Source: Seonamhaeicola sp. S2-3
GTDB lineage: Bacteria > Bacteroidota > Bacteroidia > Flavobacteriales > Flavobacteriaceae
Reading direction: 5' to 3'
NCBI RefSeq assembly: GCF_001971785.1
Contig: NZ_CP019389.1
Location: 507,001 to 571,000 of the forward strand
DNA length: 64,000 bases
The notes beneath the pieces are model-generated. The model was not told where the DNA came from. It was given only the letters and a program-made list of their open reading frames with translations, and made no database searches. Of the stretch, positions 7,584 to 14,128 are shown one piece after another; within the stretch, counting starts at the first letter, position 1; every line of letters begins with the position of its first letter. Both the position numbers and the translations under genes were made by a program.

Positions 7584-7719
7584 GCAGGTAACAATGTATA
7601 TAAAAAATAGGCGAAACAGTAGTAAACTCAAGGCATTTGGCTCGTATCAAACTTTGTGTTTAACCGAAAGTTTGGTGCTTCGAAATCGCCTACTTTTCAT
7701 ATACTAACCGTTGGGCTAC
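7584..7719. other. Intact attC-like intercassette site C
   Basis: This is the only uninterrupted site in the window. GCAGGTAAC (7584-7592) is the inverse of the cassette start GTTACCTGC at 4590. AAT follows, then left arm 7596-7614, a 71-nt loop, right arm 7686-7704, TAACC, and GTTGGGCTAC (7710-7719) opening the next cassette. The arms pair at 17 of 19 positions. Both exceptions, at positions 7 and 12, are left A opposite right C, so the bottom strand pairs fully with G.T wobbles. The loop carries a further stem, CAAACTTT with AAAGTTTG. The architecture resembles integron attC sites, but the GTT core does not follow GTTRRRY in most cassettes. Confidence 0.8.
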
Positions 7720-7727
7720 ATTAAAAA

Positions 7728-8090
7728 ATGAAAAAATATTTAACTTTAATATTATTAACCCTCTTTTTGACTTCTTGCGAATGTTGGGTATTCATAGATG
7801 GAAAAGTAATTGACTCTGAAACAAAGAAACCAATAACAAAAGCTTGGATTGAATTTGAGAATATAAAATGTACTGAAATAATTAGCTCTACTGTCGCTAC
7901 AGAAAAGGTAAACTGTATTTTCAGCACTGATTCAATTGGAGTTTTTTCTATGAAATCTGACAATTACGGAATCTGTCCTAATAAAAAAGTAAAGATTAAA
8001 GTCAGAAAATATGGTTACAAAACGAAAGTTATTGAACTGAATGATAACAACTTTATTTCTGATGTGAAAATTGAATTGGAAAAAGAATAA
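7728..8090 (+). CDS. Small secreted lipoprotein with a carboxypeptidase-regulatory-like fold
   Basis: The 120-residue protein starts with a lipoprotein signal peptide (MKKYLTLILLTLFLTSC), with the lipidated Cys at residue 17. GKVIDSETKKPITKAWIEF follows, the opening strand pattern of the CarboxypepD_reg/CNA-B-like beta-sandwich common in Bacteroidota surface lipoproteins. The ATG is only 8 bp after the cassette start motif, so there is almost no leader. It is probably anchored in the outer or inner membrane. Its function is unknown. Confidence 0.7.
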   Translation: MKKYLTLILLTLFLTSCECWVFIDGKVIDSETKKPITKAWIEFENIKCTEIISSTVATEKVNCIFSTDSIGVFSMKSDNYGICPNKKVKIKVRKYGYKTKVIELNDNNFISDVKIELEKE

Positions 8091-8110
8091 ATTTAATAAA
8101 AAAAGTTAAT

Positions 8111-8695
8111 TTGAGAAGAGCAAATTATTTAGGTTTATCATATCAATTTTGGACTTTAACCAAAGAGTCTATAAATGAAATGGAAAAACAAGGGAATAAA
8201 AAATTAATTATGTCCTTGTATGACCCTAATGAAACAGATGAACAATCTCATCAAAACTACTATCAAAAAACGAAATGGAACGACTTTAATATTGGAGTTC
8301 CTATATTGTTTAATTTTTATCACGGACTTGAGCTCTGTATGAAAGGATTACTTCAAGAAATAGGAAAACTTCCAACTAATAAACATCATAAATTAAGTGA
8401 TTATTTTCAAATAATTTCAGAAAATAATTCTGTTTTTATTCCTGAAATAATTGTCTCAATAGGAAAAGTACTGAATTCGGAAAATCCTTTTTATGATTTT
8501 TTTAAAAGTAATAATAGTAATGTCGATAATTATTATCAACTTTTAAGATATCCTGAATCAGTAAAAGGGAACAATTTTTTACACGGAGAAATCAGAGGAA
8601 GAGAACAAATTGGTTTGAATAATTTCAACTCAATTAAAAATAGCTGTATTGAAATTGAAAAAGCAATTATAAAATGGTTTGAAAAAAAAACGTAG
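8111..8695 (+). CDS. HEPN-like protein (cassette gene)
   Basis: The 194-residue product contains FYHGLELCMKGLL...KHHKLSDYFQII. This matches the pattern of HEPN-domain proteins, a helix carrying E-L-xx-K followed by H-x-L. HEPN proteins are often RNases or toxins in defence and toxin-antitoxin systems. I see no partner nucleotidyltransferase or antitoxin. The start is taken as TTG at 8111 because no in-frame ATG lies between the preceding stop and the first conserved part; an ATG about 22 codons later is the alternative. The TAG stop (8693-8695) lies inside the cassette terminal motif GTAGCCCAAC. Confidence 0.55.
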   Translation: MRRANYLGLSYQFWTLTKESINEMEKQGNKKLIMSLYDPNETDEQSHQNYYQKTKWNDFNIGVPILFNFYHGLELCMKGLLQEIGKLPTNKHHKLSDYFQIISENNSVFIPEIIVSIGKVLNSENPFYDFFKSNNSNVDNYYQLLRYPESVKGNNFLHGEIRGREQIGLNNFNSIKNSCIEIEKAIIKWFEKKT

Positions 8696-8705
8696 CCCAA
8701 CACCA

Positions 8706-10407
8706 GTAACCGTTGCACAAGCCCATAATGTATCCTAAAATTATAATTAGAAACCGTCTTTTAAAGGCGGTTTCTGTTTTTATAGACTTAAAAATTCTGG
8801 TGTTTTAAAAGGCTTTAAAAGCATGTTTATAAGGTTGTAAAAGGTATTTTTGAGACTAAAATAAAGCGTCTGTGCCCCTGCTCCGCTTTTAGTACGTTTT
8901 TCTATGAATTTCATATATTTTTTAAGGTTGTAGGCTATGGCAGAAAGTTGCATGCATTTATTGGCCTGCTCAATTCCAATGGTATTCACTTTTCTTAGGC
9001 CCATAAATTGTGTGAGCGTACCAAATACAGGTTCTACGGTGCTCTGCCTTTTTCCTTTCATATAACGCCCTTGGTTGCTTTCTACCCGGGCTATGTTACG
9101 CTCATATTCCGAGCGGTAATAGGTAACGGTAAACTTCTTTTCCTGTGCCGTTTTCCCTAGGCATGCAGTGCGTACTGGACAGTCCAAACACAACGGTTTT
9201 GAGCCGCGGTATTCCTTCTTCTTGGTGTTGTTCTTTTTTTCTATAAACACTTTTTTAAAGGGGATGATTTGGCCTTGAGGACATGTATAATAATCTTCCT
9301 TTTCGTGATAGGTAAATCCATCCGGACCGCCCTTATAAGTGCCGTGGGCGGGTATAAAACTTTTTAGGCCTATTGCCTCTAGAAAGGCATAATTCTCGCC
9401 GCTGCTATAGCCCGTGTCGGCCACACAATTTTCCCAAACCAGTGCCGCTTTCCAAAGCCGTTGTTTTACCCGCTTAACGATATCTGGTAAATGCTGACTG
9501 TCTTTGCCATCGGCATGGTACGCTCTTATATCACTTATCACATGGTTTGCCGTATCTACTGTAAGTTGACTAAGGTAATTGAGTTTTCTTGCCTTTCCCG
9601 GTTTTACACTGATGCGCGCATCCGGATCGGTGGGACTGTAATGGGTCTTGTTACTGGTATAGCGACTGCCTTTAGCACCAGCTCCTGGACGTGCATCTTG
9701 ATCCTTTGCCCATTTGGCATTACGCCTTTTTATGGCCTGTAATTCTTTCGTAGAAGCCGATAAGGTTTGTTGGTCTTTATCGGCCTTGTTTGCTTTAGAT
9801 TGCCTTAAGGGCTTCTGTTTATCTCGATGGCTGATGTTACGAATTTCCCGAAGATGCCCTTCTAAATCCTCTTCTGGCACTTTCAGTTCTAAAGTATCCA
9901 TAGAAGCATTGGCCTTTACAGGGGCGGAATCTATGGTCTGGGTATGGCCGGCAACCATACCTGCCGAGACACATAGCCCAAATATTTTTGTGAAAACAGA
10001 TTCAAATACCGCTTCTGGAAATAGTTGGCGTGTACGGCTTATAGTAGAATGCCACGGTAATTCTTCGTCGATATCATAGCCTAAAAAATACAAGATATCC
10101 AAGCGCATGCTACAATGTGATATAAGCTTACGGTCGCTTGTTATATTTTCTAAATAACCAACCAAACATAGCTTAAAGAATACAACAGGGTCGATGCTTT
10201 TTTGTCCGCTTGATCCATAGAATTTCTGAGTCCTTTTGTAAAGGAAATTAAGGTCGATAGCTCCACGAAGACGTCGGTAGAAATTCTCTTCTGGTACGCG
10301 GTCGCTTAGCCTAAATTGATTGAATAGCTTTTCTTGAAATATTTTTGTGCCTTGCATTATTAAATATACGAAATTTCTGTATATTTAGCAAGTCTTGTGC
10401 AACAGGC
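8706..10407 (-). mobile_element. IS1182-family insertion sequence, copy 3 (1702 bp)
   Basis: The element is flanked by a matching ACACCA (8700-8705 and 10408-10413), with inverted repeats GTTGCACAAG (8712-8721) and CTTGTGCAAC (10394-10403). It occupies the same position in its attC-like site as copies 1 and 2. By eye it differs from them in two patches, about 8785-8855 and 9270-9350, while the remaining sequence looks the same. This mosaic could come from gene conversion. Confidence 0.85.
8780..10357 (-). CDS. IS1182-family transposase, copy 3
   Basis: This 525-residue DDE transposase differs from copies 1 and 2 at only a few residues: GGPDGF for GGPEGF, CPQGQI for CSQGKI, and changes near the C-terminus (SLKNTFYNLI; final LSL). 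The catalytic segments are unchanged and the frame is intact. The terminator hairpin 8749-8780 follows the stop. Confidence 0.9.
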   Translation of the reverse strand: MQGTKIFQEKLFNQFRLSDRVPEENFYRRLRGAIDLNFLYKRTQKFYGSSGQKSIDPVVFFKLCLVGYLENITSDRKLISHCSMRLDILYFLGYDIDEELPWHSTISRTRQLFPEAVFESVFTKIFGLCVSAGMVAGHTQTIDSAPVKANASMDTLELKVPEEDLEGHLREIRNISHRDKQKPLRQSKANKADKDQQTLSASTKELQAIKRRNAKWAKDQDARPGAGAKGSRYTSNKTHYSPTDPDARISVKPGKARKLNYLSQLTVDTANHVISDIRAYHADGKDSQHLPDIVKRVKQRLWKAALVWENCVADTGYSSGENYAFLEAIGLKSFIPAHGTYKGGPDGFTYHEKEDYYTCPQGQIIPFKKVFIEKKNNTKKKEYRGSKPLCLDCPVRTACLGKTAQEKKFTVTYYRSEYERNIARVESNQGRYMKGKRQSTVEPVFGTLTQFMGLRKVNTIGIEQANKCMQLSAIAYNLKKYMKFIEKRTKSGAGAQTLYFSLKNTFYNLINMLLKPFKTPEFLSL

Positions 10408-10581
10408 ACACCATATATAATTTATTGCTAGCTTATTGCTTACTTACGAAAATCCTTGCGGATTTTCTTTGCCAGTAATTATTTATTAAATTAGTGCTTA
10501 AACCACGCAACAAACCATATATAAACACGTTGTATGCCATTTTGACCCGTCCTGAATAAAGGCTACATAATTTTAAACATT

Positions 10582-10953
10582 ATGTACAAAAATGACAAAG
10601 TAATCAGACGGTATTCAGAACCCTTTAAACTAAAAATTCTAGATGAACTTAGTAAAGGTAAACACACAAAGAGCGAACTTTGTAAACTCTACTCTATTGC
10701 TCCTACAACAGTCAATGAGTGGATTAAAAAGTATAATCGTAAAGATTTAATGAACACCAGAGTAAAAGTGGAAACCAAAGACGAAATATCACGAATTAAA
10801 GCACTCCAAAAAGAAATAGAACAGCTTAAAAAACTGTTGCTTAAAAAAGATCTCGATGCCTTGGTATTAGATTCTTACCTAGAAGTAGCAGCTGAGGATC
10901 TAGGCTATAAATCTGTGGCTGAACTAAAAAAAAAGTTAAGCATAAAGCCTTAA
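10582..10953 (+). CDS. IS3-family transposase OrfA
   Basis: The 123-residue protein has an HTH (SEPFKLKILDELSKGKHTKSEL, then SIAPTTVNEWIKKY) followed by a leucine-zipper-like helix (IKALQKEIEQLKKLLLKK), the standard OrfA design for DNA binding and dimerisation. It ends shortly after the A9 run used for frameshifting into OrfB. Confidence 0.85.
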   Translation: MYKNDKVIRRYSEPFKLKILDELSKGKHTKSELCKLYSIAPTTVNEWIKKYNRKDLMNTRVKVETKDEISRIKALQKEIEQLKKLLLKKDLDALVLDSYLEVAAEDLGYKSVAELKKKLSIKP

Positions 10954-11804
10954 TCATAGCTAAAGAAAAATCTAAGGGATTTGCCTCTTTAACAACTATA
11001 AGCCATTGTTTTGGTCTTAAACGTGATGCGTATTATAAATACAAATCTAGAGCTGATAAGCGTTTAAAACTAGAACAACAGATTATTAACATAGTCAGTA
11101 AAAAACGTAAATCCCTTCCTAGAGAAGGTGTACGGAAACTCATAAAATCTTTAGATGATGAGTTTACTAAAGCCAATCTTAAAGTCGGGAGAGACACCTT
11201 ATTTAACGTCCTTAGAAAACACAATATGCTTACTCTTAGAAAGAAAACTAGTGCCAGAACAACCAATTCTTATCATCGCTTTTATAAATATAACAACCTG
11301 ATAAAGAACATAGATGTTACCAGACCAAACCAAGTTTGGGTTAGTGACATAACTTATATTAGAACCATAAAAGGTTTTTGCTACTTGGCTTTAATAACAG
11401 ATATGTACTCTCGCAAAATTGTTGGATATGATCTTAGTGATAGTCTGGAATTAAAAGGTTGTGTAAGAGCGTTAAATAAAGCTATTTATCAAGCTAAAGA
11501 CATTAAACAACTTATTCATCATTCAGATAGAGGAATACAGTATTGTAGCAATGTTTACACGCAAATACTTAAGAGAAAAAAGATAGATATTAGTATGACA
11601 GAAGAAAATCATTGTTATGAAAATGCCATGGCAGAACGTGTAAACGGTATCTTAAAAGATGAATTTTATCTAGACCAAACCTTTGATAATGTGGCTCATG
11701 CTAAGAGAGCTGCAAAAAATGCAATTAATTTATACAACGAAGTAAGATTACACTTATCTTTAGACTGCAAAACACCGAATATGGTATATCAATTATCAGC
11801 GTAA
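10923..11804 (+). CDS. IS3-family transposase OrfB (DDE domain), made by -1 frameshift
   Basis: The frame is open from 10923, with the first in-frame ATG only at 11226. Read from the frameshift it gives about 290 residues: an HTH_21-like part (SRADKRLKLEQQI, LPREGVRKLIKSL), then the rve-type core VWVSDITYIR (first Asp), IHHSDRGIQY (second Asp) and NAMAERVNGILKDEF (Glu). This matches IS150-group OrfB. It is expressed as an OrfAB fusion through the slippery run at 10926-10935. All motifs are intact. Confidence 0.85.
   Translation, partial: TKKKVKHKALIIAKEKSKGFASLTTISHCFGLKRDAYYKYKSRADKRLKLEQQIINIVSKKRKSLPREGVRKLIKSLDDEFTKANLKVGRDTLFNVLRKHNMLTLRKKTSARTTNSYHRFYKYNNLIKNIDVTRPNQVWVSDITYIRTIKGFCYLALITDMYSRKIVGYDLSDSLELKGCVRALNKAIYQAKDIKQLIHHSDRGIQYCSNVYTQILKRKKIDISMTEENHCYENAMAERVNGILKDEFYLDQTFDNVAHAKRAAKNAINLYNEVRLHLSLDCKTPNMVYQLSA
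10926..10935 (+). promoter_or_regulatory. Programmed -1 frameshift site of the IS3 element
   Basis: Nine A residues followed by G give A-AAA-AAG in the OrfA frame (10929-10935), the classical IS3 slippery heptamer. Slipping back one base enters the OrfB frame, which has a stop at 10920-10922 just upstream and is open afterwards. Confidence 0.75.
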
Positions 11805-11871
11805 ATTCTATTTTAACCTGTAGCCATATTTCAGGACAAGACATTTACAAACAAAAACCTGAATACAAAAA

Positions 11872-13224
11872 ATGAAAAATAAAACATACAAGAAAATATC
11901 TAATTGGTACCGAAAATTCCAAATTAGTAAATCACCTCAAATGAATTTAGTTTGGGGATTCTTTTTATATACGCTCATTGGATTTATTTTACTGTCTATT
12001 CCTTTTTTTCACAAAACCGACATATCCGTTTTAGATAATTTGTTTATTTCGACTTCTGCAATTTCAACTACTGGACTTGTAACTATAAGCGTTTTCGATT
12101 CCTATAATTTTTTCGGTCAGTTTGTTATTATGGCATTAATACAAATTGGCGGAATTGGATATATGACGCTAACGACATACTATTTAATATTTACCACAAA
12201 AAAAATAACTCATTGGCATAGTAAGTTAATAGGTACGGAATTTACTTTACCCAATACAATTCAGATAAAAGATTTCATCAAAAGCGTTATTGTTTTTACC
12301 CTAATAATGGAAACTATTGGAGCTATACTTTTCTACTTTGCCTTTACCAATTCAGGAATGGGAAGTTTAAAAGCAATTTGGTTTTCAATTTTTCATAGTA
12401 TTTCATCGTTTTGCACAGCTGGATTTGGATTGTTTAATGATGGTTTCGAAAGCTATCAAGACAATACTTTTATTAATACAATTATTTCTGTATTAGCAAT
12501 TTCTGGTTCTTTGGGTTTTATTGTAATTACAGATTTGTGGTATCGAATTATGGGTAAATCAAAAGAAATTTCGTTTACAACTAAAATCATTGTTTATGGT
12601 TTTTTGTTTTTGCTTTTTTTAGGTACGTTACTCATTTACACAACAGAGTCATCATCTATTCTTGGCTCAAATAGTTCACTAATCACATCTTTCTTTCAAG
12701 CAATGTCAGCTATGACAACAGTTGGATTTAACACGATACCTATCGGTGAATTATCTTTGCCAATATTGTTACTTGTAACCTTTCTTATGTATATCGGAGC
12801 TTCGCCTTCGGGAACAGCAGGAGGAATGAAAATAACGACATTGACGGCAATGCTATCGATATTGAAAAGCCGATTGTTTGGTCAGAAAAAAATCACATTT
12901 TTAAACCGACTCATTCCATTTGAGAGAATATATGTTGCGACATCTACTTTTATGCTTTATACGAGTTTAATTTTCTTGTTTTCATTTTTACTTTCTTACT
13001 TTGAAAACTTTTCTTTTGAAAGCATATTATTTGAAGTAGCATCCGCTTTAGGAACTGTTGGATTAAGCACAGGAATTACAGGAGATTTATCTAATATTGG
13101 GAAAACATTGATAATTATTTTAATGTTTATTGGTCGAGTTGGAGTTTTAACTTTTGGATTTGCTTTGTTGCAACAAAAAGATAACGATTCTAAAAAAATC
13201 AGAGCTGATGATTTGGCTGTATGA
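11872..13224 (+). CDS. KtrB/TrkH-type K+ transporter membrane subunit (cassette gene)
   Basis: The 450-residue membrane protein has four MPM repeats with selectivity-loop segments STTGL, CTAGFG, TTVGFN and GTVGLS, the pattern of KtrB/TrkH potassium channels driven by ion gradients. The flexible loop after the third repeat reads IGASPSGTAGGMK. It is intact. No cytoplasmic KtrA/TrkA partner with an RCK domain is encoded beside it, so it must use one elsewhere or act alone. In the uninterrupted cassette its ATG would lie about 30 bp after the start motif; the IS3 insertion has moved it 1.3 kb away from the site. Confidence 0.85.
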   Translation: MKNKTYKKISNWYRKFQISKSPQMNLVWGFFLYTLIGFILLSIPFFHKTDISVLDNLFISTSAISTTGLVTISVFDSYNFFGQFVIMALIQIGGIGYMTLTTYYLIFTTKKITHWHSKLIGTEFTLPNTIQIKDFIKSVIVFTLIMETIGAILFYFAFTNSGMGSLKAIWFSIFHSISSFCTAGFGLFNDGFESYQDNTFINTIISVLAISGSLGFIVITDLWYRIMGKSKEISFTTKIIVYGFLFLLFLGTLLIYTTESSSILGSNSSLITSFFQAMSAMTTVGFNTIPIGELSLPILLLVTFLMYIGASPSGTAGGMKITTLTAMLSILKSRLFGQKKITFLNRLIPFERIYVATSTFMLYTSLIFLFSFLLSYFENFSFESILFEVASALGTVGLSTGITGDLSNIGKTLIIILMFIGRVGVLTFGFALLQQKDNDSKKIRADDLAV

Positions 13225-13256
13225 AAAAATTAATATTAAGAAAAATAGAAAAAAAC

Positions 13257-13270
13257 GCCACACAACAATG
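13257..13270. other. Left half of attC-like site E
   Basis: GCCACACAAC (13257-13266) is an 8-of-10 inverse of the KtrB cassette start GTTGTATGCC. AATG and the left end of an IS1182 copy follow. The right half of the site, with its second arm and GTT core, is missing: the IS remnant runs directly into chromosomal sequence. This is the last cassette boundary in the window. Confidence 0.65.
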
Positions 13271-13444
13271 GTAACCGTTGCACAAGCCCATAATGTATCC
13301 AAAATTATAATTAGAAACCGTCTTTTAAAGGCGGTTTCTGTTTTTATACACTTAAAAATTCTGGTGTTTTAAGAGGTCTTAAAAGCGTGTTTATAAGGTT
13401 GCAAAAGGTATTTTTGAGACTAAAATAAAGCGTCTGTGCCCCTG
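13271..13444 (-). mobile_element. Truncated remnant of a fourth IS1182 copy
   Basis: About 174 bp of the transposase-3' end of the element (GTTGCACAAG at 13277-13286, terminator hairpin 13313-13344, last codons of the transposase). It stops abruptly in GTGCCCCTG, where other copies continue with CTCCGC. It has one base less than the others near 13300 and resembles copy 3 more than copies 1 and 2. A deletion has joined it to the unique sequence beyond. Confidence 0.8.
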
Positions 13445-13819
13445 TAGGCTTCCCTTAATTAGAACTGTTTAATGGGAGAAGGTCAATTAAGCAGCTACTT
13501 TTTCTATTTATTTAAAAAGATAAAACTTAAAAAAATTGCATTTTTTAAATGAAATGCCCCTTGGTTTTTAAAACAGCCACCAAAAAACACCTGAAATTGT
13601 TTTAAATAGAAACAAAAACAACACCAAAAGATTACATTTTTTAACTTTAACAAAGACAGTCACCTAAACATTAAAATCAATTTAATTTTATTGATTACAA
13701 TTTCGTATTCAATTTCATCGATTTTTATAAAAACACTTGACAGTCATATTCCAAAATATATATCTTAAAAAAACATTGATATAAAAACTATTTACTAACC
13801 CTTAAAACCTTTGGAATAT
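13445..13819. other. AT-rich gene-free stretch at the edge of the cassette array
   Basis: I see no ORF, tRNA or attC-like arm here. The sequence is very AT-rich, with scattered A runs. It probably holds the old chromosomal intergenic region and the promoter of the short ORF at 13820. It marks the change from accessory DNA to conserved chromosome. Confidence 0.5.
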
Positions 13820-13879
13820 ATGATGACACTTACCAAAATTGTAGTTGATGTAATTTTAATTATTATATCATTCTTTTAA
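13820..13879 (+). CDS. Possible 19-residue hydrophobic peptide
   Basis: ATG-ATG start, then TLTKIVVDVILIIISFF and TAA: a single hydrophobic helix of about 15 residues. It is followed 9 bp later by a perfect hairpin terminator (13889-13925), so a short transcript here is plausible. A membrane peptide like this could be a leader or a type I toxin-like peptide, but an ORF this short can arise by chance in AT-rich DNA. Confidence 0.3.
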   Translation: MMTLTKIVVDVILIIISFF

Positions 13880-13888
13880 ATCTAAAAA

Positions 13889-13925
13889 AGTAAAACTTAG
13901 TTCTAGAATAAGTTTTACTATTTTT
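13889..13925 (+). terminator. Rho-independent terminator
   Basis: AGTAAAACTTA (13889-13899) pairs perfectly with TAAGTTTTACT (13909-13919) around a 9-nt loop and is followed by ATTTTT. It would end the short transcript that contains the 19-residue ORF and insulate the next gene. Confidence 0.75.
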
Positions 13926-13949
13926 AATCTCTGAAAGAAGATTTAAAAA

Positions 13950-14102
13950 ATGCAAAAGCAAGTATTTAAAGTTTTAGCTAAAATTAATAAAGCGGTTTTA
14001 CCTAGCTACACTAAAAAAGGTTTAGATTTAGCAAATGCCAGTAAGATACAGTTAGCCATAATTGGTTGGAGATGGTACGTTACCAAAAATGCTTTAGATT
14101 GA
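13950..14102 (+). CDS. Conserved small basic protein of Flavobacteriia (50 aa)
   Basis: The peptide begins MQKQVFKVLAKINKAVLPSY and ends IGWRWYVTKNALD. From memory, similar roughly 50-residue proteins are widespread in Flavobacteriaceae and often carry the doubtful label SsrA-binding protein. They lack the SmpB fold, so I do not use that name. It is basic and amphipathic, with a Trp/Tyr-rich end. It is followed by a terminator at 14129-14158. The function is unknown. Confidence 0.65.
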   Translation: MQKQVFKVLAKINKAVLPSYTKKGLDLANASKIQLAIIGWRWYVTKNALD

Positions 14103-14128
14103 GTTTTTAATCACTATTTTAAAACAAA

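Larger units (their letters stand above)
8692..10538. other. attC-like intercassette site D, split by an IS1182 element
   Basis: GTAGCCCAAC (8692-8701) is the exact inverse of the cassette start GTTGGGCTAC at 7710. After the insertion, left arm 10413-10428 pairs with right arm 10507-10522 at 13 of 16 positions. All three exceptions (7, 8, 12) are left A opposite right C. The loop contains a perfect inner hairpin, GAAAATCC (10448-10455) with GGATTTTC (10460-10467), similar to the one in site A. GTTGTATGCC (10529-10538) begins the KtrB cassette. Confidence 0.75.
10543..11843 (+). mobile_element. IS3-family (IS150-like) insertion sequence, 1301 bp
   Basis: The element starts TGACCCGTCCTGAATAAAGG and ends with an imperfect inverse copy, GGACAAGACA (11834-11843). 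About 25 bp of inverted repeat share GTCCTGAA and GGCTACA. TTT occurs on both sides, a 3-bp duplication normal for IS3 elements. It carries overlapping orfA and orfB with a frameshift signal. It landed 4 bp after the start motif of the KtrB cassette, separating that gene from attC-like site D. Confidence 0.85.

Noticed and set aside
151..13286. A CRISPR array
   Set aside because: Repeats are too long, too few and divergent in the loops. Spacers are whole genes, and no cas gene is present.
13154..13372. ORF of 72 residues spanning the end of the KtrB gene
   Set aside because: It overlaps KtrB out of frame and continues into site E and the IS remnant; no coding signal.
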